Positions 43,997-52,863 of a stretch of 64,000 nucleotides of DNA are shown one piece after another (the first letter of the stretch is position 1; every line of letters begins with the position of its first letter). The position numbers and the translations under genes are program-made. The stretch comes from Cyanosarcina radialis HA8281-LM2 (GTDB lineage: Bacteria; Cyanobacteriota; Cyanobacteriia; Cyanobacteriales; CCAP-1448), in assembly GCA_019359615.1 (NCBI GenBank), contig JAHHHA010000003.1:248001-312000 (forward strand). Direction: 5' to 3'. Under the pieces are notes generated by a model. That model saw nothing but the letters and a program-made list of their open reading frames with translations, did not search any database and was not told the origin of the DNA.

Positions 43997-44917
43997 TTAA
44001 CGAGAGTTGACAGTTCCAGAAAATTGCAGCGATCGCACCGGAGCAACGCCAGCCAGATCGAGGATTTGGGGAATTAAGTCTTCTCGTTTTACTGCCATTA
44101 AATGTACGCCTTGGCAGAGTTGACTGGCCATTTTGACTTGTTCGGCAGCAATGGCTATTCCTTCCTGCAAGGGATCGCTCGCACTCGCCAACCGATCGAT
44201 GATTTCTTGGGGAATATTAACTCCAGGAACGCACCGATTGATGAAGGCGGCATTTTTAGCTGATTTGAGCAGAAAAATTCCTGCCAAAATCGGTTTATTA
44301 CTACCAGCGACAATTTGAGTCATAAACTTTTCTAAGCGATCGAAATCGCAAATTAGTTGACTTTGGAAAAATTGCGCTCCCGCTATAACTTTGCGTTCAA
44401 ATCGCCGTTGCAACCCCGACCAACTCGGAGATTGAGGATCGACCGCCGCCCCAGGAAATAAATCTGTAGCGCCATCGGTGAGCGGTTTTTCGTTGCTATC
44501 GATTCCAGCGTTAAGTTTTTCAATTAGTTGCAACAACCTGACCGCTTCTAAGTCGAACACGGCTTTAGCATCGGGATGGTCGCCAGCTTTAATCGGATCG
44601 CCAGTTAAAGCCAGAATATTGCGGATACCCAAGGCAGATGCTCCCATCAGATCGGCCTGCAATCCGATCCGGTTGCGATCGCGACAAGCAATCTGACAAA
44701 TTGGTTCGATCCCCTGCTGCAATAAAATTACCGAAGCCGCCATCGGGCACATCCGCAGTACCGCCCGACTGCCATCAGTAATATTGATCGCGTGTACCCG
44801 ATCTTTGAGGAGGCGGGCCATTTTTACCATATGTGCTGGATCTCCTCCTTTGGGAGGCGCTACCTCAGCAGTAATCAAAAATTCACCTGCCTCAACCGCC
44901 GATCTAAAATTTTTCAT
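43997..44917 (-). CDS. Methylenetetrahydrofolate reductase family protein
   Basis: 306 residues with the MTHFR TIM-barrel pattern: ITAEVAPPKGGDPAHMVKMA at the N-terminus, VHAINITDGSRAVLRM, GIEPICQIACRDRNRIGLQADLMGASALGIRNILALTGDP (the folate/FAD-binding core), FQSQLICDFDRLEKFM, ILAGIFLLKSAKNA, VPQEII-like NIPQEIIDRLA, and the C-terminal GVHLMAVKRED. The enzyme reduces 5,10-methylene-THF to 5-methyl-THF for methionine synthesis. The spacing fits the short cyanobacterial/acetogen type rather than E. coli MetF, so I leave the symbol open. Confidence 0.88.
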   Translation of the reverse strand: MKNFRSAVEAGEFLITAEVAPPKGGDPAHMVKMARLLKDRVHAINITDGSRAVLRMCPMAASVILLQQGIEPICQIACRDRNRIGLQADLMGASALGIRNILALTGDPIKAGDHPDAKAVFDLEAVRLLQLIEKLNAGIDSNEKPLTDGATDLFPGAAVDPQSPSWSGLQRRFERKVIAGAQFFQSQLICDFDRLEKFMTQIVAGSNKPILAGIFLLKSAKNAAFINRCVPGVNIPQEIIDRLASASDPLQEGIAIAAEQVKMASQLCQGVHLMAVKREDLIPQILDLAGVAPVRSLQFSGTVNSR

Positions 44918-45020
44918 TTTTTAATCGTCATAATAAATTAATGTCATTGTAAGAGCGAACAGTTCGGTTGTCAGTGTTAATTTTCTCCCCATCTCCCCAT
45001 CTCCCTCTCTCCCTCTTCCC

Positions 45021-46028
45021 CTACAGCGGTACTGAATAACCCAGCGCTGCTTTAGCTTGGCTCAGGGTGCGATCGGCGATCGCTTGGGCTTTTTCCCGTC
45101 CTTGGCGCAAAACTGACTCTAAATAGCCTTTATCGTCCATTACGGCTCGATATTTGTCTTGAATGGGCTTGAGAGCGTTAATCGTAGTTTCTGTTAGCAA
45201 GGGTTTGAACTGACTCCAGCGCATCTGTGCGCACTCGGCTGTTACTTCTGCTTTTGTCTTTCCAGAAAGTAACATATATAGAGTCAAGAGATTGTGGCAT
45301 TCTGGTCTTTCGGAATTGTCAAATTCTAAACCCTCGAACAAGTCAGTTTTACAGCGTTTGATCTTTTTAGCGATCGCATCTGGCGGATCTAGCAAATTAA
45401 TCCGGCTACCTTCTGCCGGATCGGACTTGGACATTTTCTTAGTACCATCTGTCAGGCTCATGACTCTGGCACCTTCTGCCCGAATCAGCGGTTCTGGGAG
45501 CTTAAACACTGGTTGCTTGCGAGCAAATTGATGGTTAAATCTAGCCGCCAAATCGCGAGTTAGTTCTAGATGCTGCTTTTGATCTTCTCCCACTGGAACT
45601 TTATCAGCTTGGTAAAGCAAAATATCTGCTGCCATCAGCACCGGATAATCTAGCAAGCCAGTGCTGACGTTTTCGCCCTGTTTCACCGCCTTTTCCTTAA
45701 ACTGAATCATATCTTCCAGCCAGTTCAGCGGGGTAATGCAGTTGAGCAACCAAGTCAGTTCGCTATGGGCAGAGATATGAGATTGGACGAAGATGCTAGT
45801 GCATTCTAAATTCATCCCACAGGCTAAATAAAGGGCTGCGATCGCATAAGTGTCAGCCGCCAAAGTCGCGGGGTTGTGGGGTACGGTAATCGCGTGTAAA
45901 TCGGCTACGCCAAAGAAATTTTCGTACTGGTTTTGCCCTTCTACCCAGTTACGAATAGCGCCCAAATAGTTACCCAGATGTAGATTGCCAGTTGGTTGGA
46001 CTAAGGAAAGAACTCGCTGGTTGCCCAT
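45021..46028 (-). CDS. trpS: Tryptophanyl-tRNA synthetase
   Basis: 335 residues, normal for bacterial TrpRS (class I). The HIGH-equivalent is PTGNLHLGN at about 12-20 and the KMSKS loop is TKKMSKSDP near 196-204. Other conserved points are GVADLHAITVPHNP, CGMNLECTSIFVQSHI, YPVLMAADILLYQADKVPVGEDQKQHLELTRDLA and a C-terminal REKAQAIADRTL. It charges tRNA-Trp in the cytoplasm. CTCCCCAT-type repeats lie just downstream (44985-45020). Confidence 0.95.
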   Translation of the reverse strand: MGNQRVLSLVQPTGNLHLGNYLGAIRNWVEGQNQYENFFGVADLHAITVPHNPATLAADTYAIAALYLACGMNLECTSIFVQSHISAHSELTWLLNCITPLNWLEDMIQFKEKAVKQGENVSTGLLDYPVLMAADILLYQADKVPVGEDQKQHLELTRDLAARFNHQFARKQPVFKLPEPLIRAEGARVMSLTDGTKKMSKSDPAEGSRINLLDPPDAIAKKIKRCKTDLFEGLEFDNSERPECHNLLTLYMLLSGKTKAEVTAECAQMRWSQFKPLLTETTINALKPIQDKYRAVMDDKGYLESVLRQGREKAQAIADRTLSQAKAALGYSVPL

Positions 46029-46093
46029 TGCTCGTGTTTGATATCCGTGCCAGAAAAATAGTCTGAATCTCGTTCTCTAAATTATGACAGGAC

Positions 46094-46768
46094 TTATAGA
46101 GTTTCTGGATCTATTCCTAGCAATCGCAATCGTGCCTCCAGAGTTTGCACCCGTTGTTGTTCTTTCTGAATGCGTTCTTCAGGAGTGAGGTATCTTTTCC
46201 CTTCCTCGTCATACCAATAGAGCCATTCTCGCTCTATTCCCAGATAAGTTCCCCGTTCCGATCCAATAGCTAAATCAATCTCTGGGAGCCAGACTGGATT
46301 TCCTTCCTGCAATATATAGCTACCATTGACTAAGCGGTGTACTTCCAATTTAGGTTTGCGGCGACGGCGGGGAGAATAGATGACGTAGTACGACACCCCC
46401 ATTTCTTCGTATTCATGCTTTTTTGTGGTGTATTCTCCTCGATAGGTTTGAGACACTACTTCTAGCACTAAAATCGGGGTAACGTTTTCTTCCCACAGGG
46501 TATAACTGAGGCGCAATTCCTCGTCAAATACTCGATCGACTCCCAAACTCAAGAAGCCATCTGGGACTATAGGCGGTTCTTTGGGGTCGTAATATATCGC
46601 CATATCGACCCCAAAGAACCAATCCATCCGTTCTGCCCAGATTAAAGCTAGGATGACTTTAAGCATCCCAGGAATTAGGTCTTGAAGTTCGTTATCCACG
46701 GGGGTATCGTCAGAATCAGGGAGTTCTTCAGCGGAGGGCCAAGCTTTTTGAGGATTGTACTCAAACAT
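46094..46768 (-). CDS. Uma2-family (DUF820) protein
   Basis: 224 residues. Uma2 restriction-endonuclease-like fold: MDWFFGVDMAIYYDPKEPPIVPDGFLSLG (catalytic Asp in PDG), PILVLEVVSQTYRGEYTTKKHEYEEMGVSYYVIYSPRRRRKPKLEVHRL (E-V-x-S and Lys of the PD-(D/E)xK-like core), then the charged tail WYDEEGKRYLTPEERIQKEQQRVQTLEARL ending in the common cyanobacterial coiled coil. Highly multiplied family in cyanobacteria; no clear biological role or substrate. Confidence 0.9.
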   Translation of the reverse strand: MFEYNPQKAWPSAEELPDSDDTPVDNELQDLIPGMLKVILALIWAERMDWFFGVDMAIYYDPKEPPIVPDGFLSLGVDRVFDEELRLSYTLWEENVTPILVLEVVSQTYRGEYTTKKHEYEEMGVSYYVIYSPRRRRKPKLEVHRLVNGSYILQEGNPVWLPEIDLAIGSERGTYLGIEREWLYWYDEEGKRYLTPEERIQKEQQRVQTLEARLRLLGIDPETL

Positions 46769-46924
46769 AACGGTGGCGGTTACAATCGGTGCGATCGCTC
46801 TTTGAACTCCATTATCGCTAATTACTGCCTGGTCGTTAGAACTTCAGTTCGCCAAAAGCTCAGAATTATTCTTTTCTCCTTCTAAATTCTGAACTCCTGA
46901 ACTTCTGTATTCTTTCTTAAAAAT

Positions 46925-47671
46925 ATGAGCCAAAATTTAGAGCCATATTACCAAGTCTTGGGGCTAGAGCCAGGAGCATCCCTGAAAGAAATCAATCGAG
47001 CTTATAAAAAACTAGCATCGACTTGGCATCCCGATCGCTTTCATCAAGAAGATCCAGAATTATTAAATTCTGTCACTGAAAAGCTCAAAGAAATCAATCA
47101 CGCTCGCGATTTATTGCGTGCGTTTCACCGCCAAAATCGATCGACTCCTAGCGGCCATGGTCATAGATCGAGAGCTAGCGATGGCCACCCACCCAAGCCG
47201 CCTTCATCCCAACGTCGCGCCTCATCTACTCCCAAAACGCCATCTCCGCCAAAGCCAAAGAGTTCGCCTAATTCTACTAGTAGTAAATCAAACCAGCGCC
47301 CATACCATCGAGATATGAGTGGTATCGATTTGAGGGGAGCAGATCTAAAAGAAAAAGATTTATCTGGCAGAAATTTGAAAGGAGCCAATCTAACAGGTGC
47401 TAATTTGAGCGATAGTTTCCTGCACAATGTCAACTTAGAAGAAGCTGATTTAACGAGAGCAAATTTGTTTCGCGCTAATTTATTTCAGGCCAATCTCAAA
47501 AAAGCAATTTTACGAGAAGTTAATTTAGTCGGGGCTGACTTGAGTGGTGCCGATCTGAGCGGTGCAGATTTGACGGGAGCCAAAGTGGGTTTCGGTCAAA
47601 AAGTTATGGTGAAATTAACTCAGGTCAAACTCACAGGAACTATTCTTCCTGATGGCTCGATTCATTCTTAG
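46925..47671 (+). CDS. DnaJ-domain protein fused to pentapeptide repeats
   Basis: 248 residues. The J domain is at residues 5-65 (YYQVLGLEPGASLKEINRAYKKLASTWHPDRF, with HPD intact). A basic Ser/Pro-rich linker (about 70-130: PPSSQRRASSTPKTPSPPKPKSSP) follows, then pentapeptide repeats A(D/N)LXX from about 137 (IDLRGADLKEKDLSGRNLKGANLTGANL...) forming a right-handed beta-helix of about seven coils. The J domain would recruit and stimulate an Hsp70, and the helix probably targets it to a membrane or client. Preceded by a GAACTCCTGAAC repeat at 46890-46905. Confidence 0.92.
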   Translation: MSQNLEPYYQVLGLEPGASLKEINRAYKKLASTWHPDRFHQEDPELLNSVTEKLKEINHARDLLRAFHRQNRSTPSGHGHRSRASDGHPPKPPSSQRRASSTPKTPSPPKPKSSPNSTSSKSNQRPYHRDMSGIDLRGADLKEKDLSGRNLKGANLTGANLSDSFLHNVNLEEADLTRANLFRANLFQANLKKAILREVNLVGADLSGADLSGADLTGAKVGFGQKVMVKLTQVKLTGTILPDGSIHS

Positions 47672-47934
47672 TTTTAGATAGAAGATTAAGCAGAGGCGAT
47701 CTCTAAGTAAAGTAGAGCTAAAATTCTGTCATTCCTATATCTTTATGGATGCAATAGTTTTGTAGCATTTCTCAATTTATTTAAGTACATTCTTGTGGGA
47801 TAGGATTCCAGCCTGTCCCACAGAGCAGTATGGAGGTCTATTTTAAAGGGCCAGCAAGATGCCCACCCCACAAAAAAACACTGTAGCTCATATTTTTGAG
47901 AAACGCTGCTACATACTTTTTAATTCAGTTAAAA
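47672..47934. other. Intergenic region with inverted repeat fragments
   Basis: 263 bases. GTGGGATAGGATTCCAGCCTGTCCCAC (47794-47820) forms a hairpin with GTGGGA/TCCCAC ends. It is followed by CATGCCCACCCCAC-type fragments related to the dispersed TAGACATCTCC family seen at 9149 and 49761. No gene. Confidence 0.4.
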
Positions 47935-48804
47935 ATGAATCGACTTAAAGCAATCTATCAAGAACAACTCCGATCGATCTATGGAGTTGATGGTATTGAA
48001 TTCCCCGATTCATTGTTCTGGTTGGGCGATTTTGTGTTATCTCTATCAGCTGACGAACGAGGAAGTTTCTGGGATTCTCTTTTAAACTTAGTCCCTATCG
48101 GTCCGATCGAATGGTTATTAAAACTAGCCCAAGGAGATGCTATTAATGTAGCGAACTCCCGCTCTTGGGATTATTGGTGGCTTAACAACCATTACTACAT
48201 GGATCTCCCAGAATTCTTAACTTGCTGCACGACTGATACGGCAGGCGAGCATTGGGGATTATTAATCGACGACCCAGCTTTAGGATTTCGCGGGGTGGCT
48301 ACGTTTTACAATGGTGAGCCATGGCCCATAACTGTCTATGACAGCATATTACACGCCATTAGTTGCAGATTTGATGATGCCATTGAAGCTTACAAACAAT
48401 GGATCGAAGATGATTTCGATGTGGAAACATATACCGAGTGCCTAGATGCCGCTCAAATTTGGAAAACTCGATTCGCGGGATTTATGGCAGATAATGGATT
48501 AAGTCTTGATGATGGCAGACCAGCAGGAATTGACGATAAAACTGGCTTGAGTATTGTACCTGTCGATCGTCTTAATGCAGAGCAAAACCAACGCGCGATT
48601 GCTTTATTGGCAGAAGCACGTTCTTTATGGTACTGGGATACAAGCAGCGAAGAAGAAAATCTAGCCAGGACAAAACAAGCTCGCGAACTGATGCAAGCTG
48701 CTTACGAACTGATGGAGCGACCTAAACTAATAGAGATTTTGAACGTATTTTATGAGGAGCGGCTACAGATGATAGCCTATCGTCAAAGCAAGAAGAGGCA
48801 ATAG
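47935..48804 (+). CDS. Hypothetical protein, possible HPF1/DUF2228-like (ADP-ribosylation family)
   Basis: 289 residues from ATG 47935 (MNRLKAIYQEQLRSIYGV). The layout recalls the HPF1 (histone PARylation factor, DUF2228) fold: an opening IEFPDSLFWLGDFVLSL, then IGPIEWLLKL, then YYMDLPEFLTCCTTDTAGEHWGLLIDDP, GVATFYNGEPWP, then TGLSIVPVDRLNAEQ and a C-terminal helix QARELMQAAYELMERPKLIEILNVFYEER. The PPEF-to-gap-to-H(M/W)G-to-DDP order and the helical end resemble HPF1. No signal or membrane segment. The assignment is by visual resemblance only, with SUKH/SMI1-like folds as the alternative. Confidence 0.5.
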   Translation: MNRLKAIYQEQLRSIYGVDGIEFPDSLFWLGDFVLSLSADERGSFWDSLLNLVPIGPIEWLLKLAQGDAINVANSRSWDYWWLNNHYYMDLPEFLTCCTTDTAGEHWGLLIDDPALGFRGVATFYNGEPWPITVYDSILHAISCRFDDAIEAYKQWIEDDFDVETYTECLDAAQIWKTRFAGFMADNGLSLDDGRPAGIDDKTGLSIVPVDRLNAEQNQRAIALLAEARSLWYWDTSSEEENLARTKQARELMQAAYELMERPKLIEILNVFYEERLQMIAYRQSKKRQ

Positions 48805-48872
48805 GCTTAGTGCCTCGATCGGACAATATTGATGAATGACAAATGATTTCATCATTTATCATTCACTATTCA

Positions 48873-49160
48873 TCATTCATCGCTGTTGCCAGGAGAATCT
48901 TGGTAAAGAGCATCTAGTTGTTTGCGAGCGTCTTCGACATTAATCGATCGCATCACTAACAGCGGCTCGTTAATTACATTTCCCATATCATCGAGCAATT
49001 CGGGGTGGGGAATCGAATTAGATCGATTGCCATAACCCGCCGCTCTTGGGGCGTAATGGCGTTGAGCGTCTTGACTCAAAGTGAATAAATTGCGGACTAA
49101 ATTGGCGATCGCTAAACCTGCAATGATGATAAAAGCTAAAATGTAGAGTACCTGTAACAT
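48873..49160 (-). CDS. DUF2973 domain protein
   Basis: 95 residues from ATG 49160 (MLQVLYILAFIIIAGLAIANLVRNLF): one N-terminal membrane helix, then a polar stretch and the family signature HPELLDDMGNVINEPLLVMRSINVEDARKQLDALY. It is restricted to cyanobacteria with unknown function, and usually sits beside DUF2605 as it does here (32 bp apart, same strand). Confidence 0.9.
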   Translation of the reverse strand: MLQVLYILAFIIIAGLAIANLVRNLFTLSQDAQRHYAPRAAGYGNRSNSIPHPELLDDMGNVINEPLLVMRSINVEDARKQLDALYQDSPGNSDE

Positions 49161-49192
49161 CTCGTCCTCCAAATAATTTTTATCGCGTGAAT

Positions 49193-49525
49193 TTAAGATT
49201 CTCGATCGTTATGCTTGAGCTTTCGCCATTTCATAGCTACCTGCCAGCATTCGCCGACTAACTGATGCCACGGCTTCATCGTTGCTGTCTCGATTCCCAC
49301 TCGGCCGTCAGTAGCATCAAACATCATCTGAGCAGTGCTGACTTCTTGCTGAGCAAATTTGACTCGCTCTAACAAATCTGCTTGCTCTTGGGTACTTAAA
49401 AAGGAGATATTTTCGGTTTCTAATAAAGAACGCGATCGGGCAAACCAGTATTGAAAGTCTTCTAAAAGCGGTTTTAGTACCTGTTTGAGCAGTTCGGGTT
49501 CCGACATGGGGTAATCCGACATCAA
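49193..49525 (-). CDS. DUF2605 domain protein
   Basis: 110 residues. Helical throughout: LLKQVLKPLLEDFQYWFARSRSLLE, TQEQADLLERVKFAQQEVSTAQMMFDATDGRVGIE, WHQLVGECWQVAMKWRK. This is the DUF2605 signature; it pairs with DUF2973 in cyanobacteria and likely forms an operon with it. Any of Met1, Met2 or Met7 could be the start. Soluble. Confidence 0.88.
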   Translation of the reverse strand: MMSDYPMSEPELLKQVLKPLLEDFQYWFARSRSLLETENISFLSTQEQADLLERVKFAQQEVSTAQMMFDATDGRVGIETATMKPWHQLVGECWQVAMKWRKLKHNDRES

Positions 49526-49890
49526 TTTAAAACCAAATTTTAACCTACATCTTTAATCTTAGCTTTATTTACAATTATTAATATTTTATTTATTCCCAGT
49601 TAATTCAATCGATCCCCAAGGCAGACCCGGCGATCGAAGGTAATAGGCTACACTATGCTAGATGTAGCAATCTTATTCGATCGACGGGTAAGTATCTTGC
49701 TCGATCGTGGGACAGCCAAGATGGCTACAGTTCGACAAGCTCACCGCAAGTCCCACAAGAATAGACATCTCCAACAATAATTGTCAGGGAGGCATCCTGC
49801 CTGCCTTTGAGTTTAATTCCAATGGATTGCTGTGGCTCTAAATCAACCCTCGCGCTCTTTTGTCAACCAACCAAAGCAAATTTGTAACTT
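49526..49890. other. Gap upstream of prfB with a half MITE-like element
   Basis: 365 bases between divergent genes with no gene seen. 49526-49600 is AT-rich. At 49707-49757 a TGGGACAGCC...TCCCACA hairpin occurs, and at 49761 begins a half copy of the TAGACATCTCC element. The prfB promoter should lie at about 49810-49885, but no clear -10 stands out. Confidence 0.4.
49761..49805. mobile_element. Half copy of the TAGACATCTCC MITE-like element
   Basis: TAGACATCTCCAACAATAATTG at 49761 matches the left end of the 9149-9214 element through the GG(T/G)AGGC(A/T)...CCTGCC core, but the right terminal repeat is absent. Confidence 0.6.
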
Positions 49891-51001
49891 ATGATCGAAG
49901 TTTTAGACCTCAAACGCGAAGTCGGAACGTTATCTCAGCGCCTGGGTAAAACCCAGGACTATCTTTGACCTCCCAGCCTTAAACGCCAAAATTCAAGATC
50001 TAGAGCAAATCGCAGCGCAAGCTGACTTTTGGGACGACCAAACCAGCGCCCAAAAGACGCTACAAGAACTCAACGATCTCAAGTCTCACTGGCAGCAGTT
50101 CCAAGATTGGAAAAGCAAGCTAGAAGATGCCAAAGCCGCGATCGAACTGTTGGAATTAGAAACAGATGAGGGACTGCTGCAAGAAGTAGATACCAACATC
50201 AAGCAATTAGGCCAAGAACTCGATCGCTGGGAATTAGAACAGCTACTATCGGGACCTTACGACACTCAAGGAGCCGTGTTAACCATCAACGCGGGCGCTG
50301 GTGGGACGGACGCTCAAGATTGGGCAGAAATTTTGTTGCGGATGTACGTGCGGTGGGCAGAAGGTAGCGGTTACAAAGTCCATGAATTGGAGCGATCGGA
50401 AGGGGATGAAGCCGGGATTAAGTCCGTTACCTTAGAAATCGACGGACGTTATGCCTACGGCTACCTGAAAGCCGAAAAAGGGACTCATAGGCTGGTCAGA
50501 ATTTCTCCCTTCAACGCTAACGGCAAGCGCCAGACTAGCTTTGCTGGGGTAGAAGTGATGCCGACGATCGATAATTCGGTAGAAGTAGACATTCCCGCCG
50601 AAGATTTAGACATCAGTACCTCTCGTTCTGGGGGTAAAGGGGGGCAAAACGTCAACAAGGTGGAAACGGCAGTTCGCATCGTCCACAAACCGACAGGGAT
50701 CGCCGTTCGTTGCACTCAAGAGCGATCGCAGTTGCAAAACAAAGAAAAAGCTTTGGCGATCCTCAAAGCCAAGCTACTGATTATCGCTCAAGAACAACAC
50801 GCTCAAAAGATTGCCGAAATCAAAGGCGATATGGTGGAAGCAGCTTGGGGAAACCAGATCCGCAACTACGTGTTTCACCCCTATCAGTTGGTCAAGGACT
50901 TGCGAACTAACACCGAAACTACCAACGTGACGGACGTGCTCGACGGTCATCTCGACCCCTTTATTGAAGCCTATCTGAGGCAGGAAAATCAGTTAACCTG
51001 A
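49891..51001 (+). CDS. prfB: Peptide chain release factor 2 (programmed +1 frameshift)
   Basis: The first 25 codons ([18 protein letters not shown]...QDYL) reach an in-frame TGA at 49966-49968. A +1 shift after CTT continues with D-L-P-A-L-N-A-K-I in the frame that ends at 51001, giving 369 residues. Domain 2/3 motifs are [32 protein letters not shown] and the catalytic GGQ in [18 protein letters not shown]2 reads UAA and UGA, and the shift autoregulates it. The start is ATG 49891. Without the shift the gene would appear truncated to a start near 50150. The tRNA-Thr gene follows on the other strand. Confidence 0.95.
49951..49969 (+). promoter_or_regulatory. prfB +1 programmed frameshift site
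   Basis: ACCCAGGACTATCTTTGAC contains the conserved TATCTTTGAC slip site. CTT (49963-49965) is followed by TGA (49966-49968) and then C. AGG at 49955-49957 is a weak internal Shine-Dalgarno compared with the E. coli AGGGGG. Confidence 0.9.
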
Positions 51002-51056
51002 ACTTCACGATCGCTCTAGTAGTGCGAGCATATTGCTATCTCTTGGTTTTAACTTA

Positions 51057-51128
51057 AGCTGGTGACGGGATTTGAACCTGCGACCGGCTGATTACAAATC
51101 AGCTGCTCTACCACTGAGCTACACCAGC
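51057..51128 (-). tRNA. tRNA-Thr (anticodon UGU)
   Basis: 72 nt. The acceptor stem GCTGGTG pairs with CACCAGC. The D arm is GCTCAGTGGTAGAGC. The anticodon stem GCTGA/TCAGC encloses TTTGTAA with TGT central. The T arm GCAGG TTCAAAT CCCGT is typical. The discriminator base is U; CCA is not encoded. It lies between convergent prfB and the flavoprotein gene, on the strand of the latter. Confidence 0.95.
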
Positions 51129-51157
51129 AAGCAGAAATCAGTATAGCAAATCTCCCC

Positions 51158-52402
51158 CTATTTTCCCATCGCCTGGCCTGCCAGCCAAGCCGTTGTCCAA
51201 GCACTTTGAAAGTTAAACCCCCCCGTAACGCCATCAATATCGAGGATTTCGCCAGCAAAATAAATTCCCGGACAGCAACGGCTTTCCATGGTCTTGAAGT
51301 CTACCTGTTTGAGGTTAACGCCACCACAGGTAACGAATTCTTCTTTAAATACTCCTTTGCCCTCAATTTGATACTCGCCTTGGTTAAGTTCTTGGATCAG
51401 GAGGTTGAGGGTTTTGTGAGATAAACCCGCCCAGCGATCGTCTGCATTAATGCCAGCGGCGGCAATTAAACTCTGCCACAGGCGGCGCGGAATGGGAACC
51501 GGACAGCTAGTAGAAATTTGCCGTTGAGGCAACTGAGATTTAACCGCTAGCAGCATTAGCCGCAGTTTTTCTCGATCGTACTGCGGCAACCAATTAACCA
51601 CCAAAGGCATTTGGTAATGACGCTCCCTAAGTACCCTAGCCCCCCAAGCGGAAAGTTTGAGAATGGCAGGACCGCTCAATCCCCAATGAGTAATCAGCAC
51701 CGCCCCCGTTTGTTCTAAATCGCCTTTGCCGCCAACTGACAATCGCACTTTTGCCGATTGGACGCTGACTCCAGCCAAGTCTTGCAACCGAGGATCGCCG
51801 ATGTTGAAAGTAAATAGAGAAGGAACTGGCGGTTCGATCGCGTGTCCTGACTCCTCAGCCCACTTGTAACCCGCCGGATTGCTCCCTGTAGCCAGTAAAA
51901 TGCGATCGCACGGCAACACCTCCCCCGATTTCAACTCCAATTCCCAACTTGCAGACGGTAGCCGCCTAATTCCTACTACAGCTACACCCGTGCGCACCTT
52001 AACCCCAGCATCTATAGCCGCTTCGAGCAAACAATCGACGATCGTTGCCGAATCATCTGTAACTGGAAACATCCTGCCATCGGCTTCGGTTTTCAACTTC
52101 ACGCCGCGAGACTCGAACCACTCCACCGTGTCCTTAGCCTGGAAACGGCTAAAAGCGCCCCGCAGTGCCTTACCGCCTCTGGGGTAATGTTGAACCAAAA
52201 TCGCCGGATCGAAGCAAGCGTGAGTCACGTTGCACCTGCCGCCGCCAGAGATCCGCACTTTACTTAAAGGTTGACGCGCCGCCTCTAGCAAAGTTACTCG
52301 AACGTCAGGATGCGTTTCAGCACAAGCGATCGCCCCGAAGAAGCCCGCCGCCCCACCTCCTATTACTACTACTTCTAGCGATCGCACGTCGATATCTTTC
52401 AA
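51158..52402 (-). CDS. NAD(P)/FAD-dependent oxidoreductase, HI0933 family
   Basis: 414 residues. N-terminal FAD-binding VVVIGGGAAGFFGAIACAE at about 11-29, then LEAARQPLSKVRISGGGRCNVTH (the family hallmark), RGGKALRGAFSRF, GVKLKTEADGRMFPVTDDSATIVDCLLEAA, ILLATGSNPAG, GHAIEPPVPSLFTF, GAVLITHWGLSGPAILKLSAWGARVL, TCGGVNLKQVDFKTMESR, and final GIYFAGEILDIDGVTGGFNFQSAWTTAWLAGQAM. This is the HI0933-like/aminoacetone-oxidase family of flavoproteins; the substrate is unknown. It begins 30 bp from the tRNA-Thr end. Confidence 0.9.
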   Translation of the reverse strand: MKDIDVRSLEVVVIGGGAAGFFGAIACAETHPDVRVTLLEAARQPLSKVRISGGGRCNVTHACFDPAILVQHYPRGGKALRGAFSRFQAKDTVEWFESRGVKLKTEADGRMFPVTDDSATIVDCLLEAAIDAGVKVRTGVAVVGIRRLPSASWELELKSGEVLPCDRILLATGSNPAGYKWAEESGHAIEPPVPSLFTFNIGDPRLQDLAGVSVQSAKVRLSVGGKGDLEQTGAVLITHWGLSGPAILKLSAWGARVLRERHYQMPLVVNWLPQYDREKLRLMLLAVKSQLPQRQISTSCPVPIPRRLWQSLIAAAGINADDRWAGLSHKTLNLLIQELNQGEYQIEGKGVFKEEFVTCGGVNLKQVDFKTMESRCCPGIYFAGEILDIDGVTGGFNFQSAWTTAWLAGQAMGK

Positions 52403-52435
52403 TTGCGAATTGTGAATTGCGAATTGCGAATTGAT

Positions 52436-52594
52436 TTACTCTGGCTCGAATTCGTCTTTAGCTGCCCCGCAAACCGGACAAACCCAGTCATCTGGAAGAT
52501 TTTCAAACGGCGTACCCGGTGGAATACCGCTATCTGGATCGCCTTCTTCAGGATCGTATACGTGAGCGCAGACGGTACATACATACTTTTGCAT
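52436..52594 (-). CDS. rub: Rubredoxin
   Basis: 52 residues: [20 protein letters not shown]...[21 protein letters not shown]. The two C-x2-C pairs (CTVC at residues 6-9 and CPVC at 39-42) bind a single Fe. It is a small electron-transfer protein. An AGGAGG ribosome site precedes ATG at 52594. No C-terminal membrane anchor is present, unlike the photosystem-II-associated rubredoxin RubA. AATTGCGAATT repeats begin directly after the stop (52401-52434). Confidence 0.93.
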   Translation of the reverse strand: MQKYVCTVCAHVYDPEEGDPDSGIPPGTPFENLPDDWVCPVCGAAKDEFEPE

Positions 52595-52655
52595 TTTTAA
52601 CGTCCTCCTGTTCTCTCAGATCGCCTAACAGCATCAGCTTGGTTAGGATAGTTCC

Positions 52656-52859
52656 CTAACGCCGACTTTTAGCAAAGCCGTACGCCAAGCCCGTGAAGAT
52701 CGCCAGCAACATTAGCAACCAAAATATGCCGCCTGGAATAAACGTCAAAATCCCAATTCCTCTAAGCACGTAGAGAGCAATTGTCGCTATGACAATAATG
52801 CTAAAAAGAAAAGCTAATGTCTGAGTCATATCACTATAGGCCTGTTCGAGTTCCATCAT
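52656..52859 (-). CDS. Small two-helix membrane protein
   Basis: 67 residues from ATG 52859 or 52856. Two hydrophobic helices (LAFLFSIIVIATIALYVLRGIGIL and GGIFWLLMLLAIFTGLAYGFAKSRR), with a short N-terminus (MELEQAYSDM). Starts 4 bp after the miaA stop, so it is likely co-transcribed with it. Function unknown. Confidence 0.6.
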   Translation of the reverse strand: MMELEQAYSDMTQTLAFLFSIIVIATIALYVLRGIGILTFIPGGIFWLLMLLAIFTGLAYGFAKSRR

Positions 52860-52863
52860 AGCC

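Noticed and set aside
50150-51001. A stand-alone release-factor gene starting at 50150
   Set aside because: The true start is ATG 49891 with a programmed +1 frameshift at 49965; the region before 50150 encodes conserved RF2 residues.
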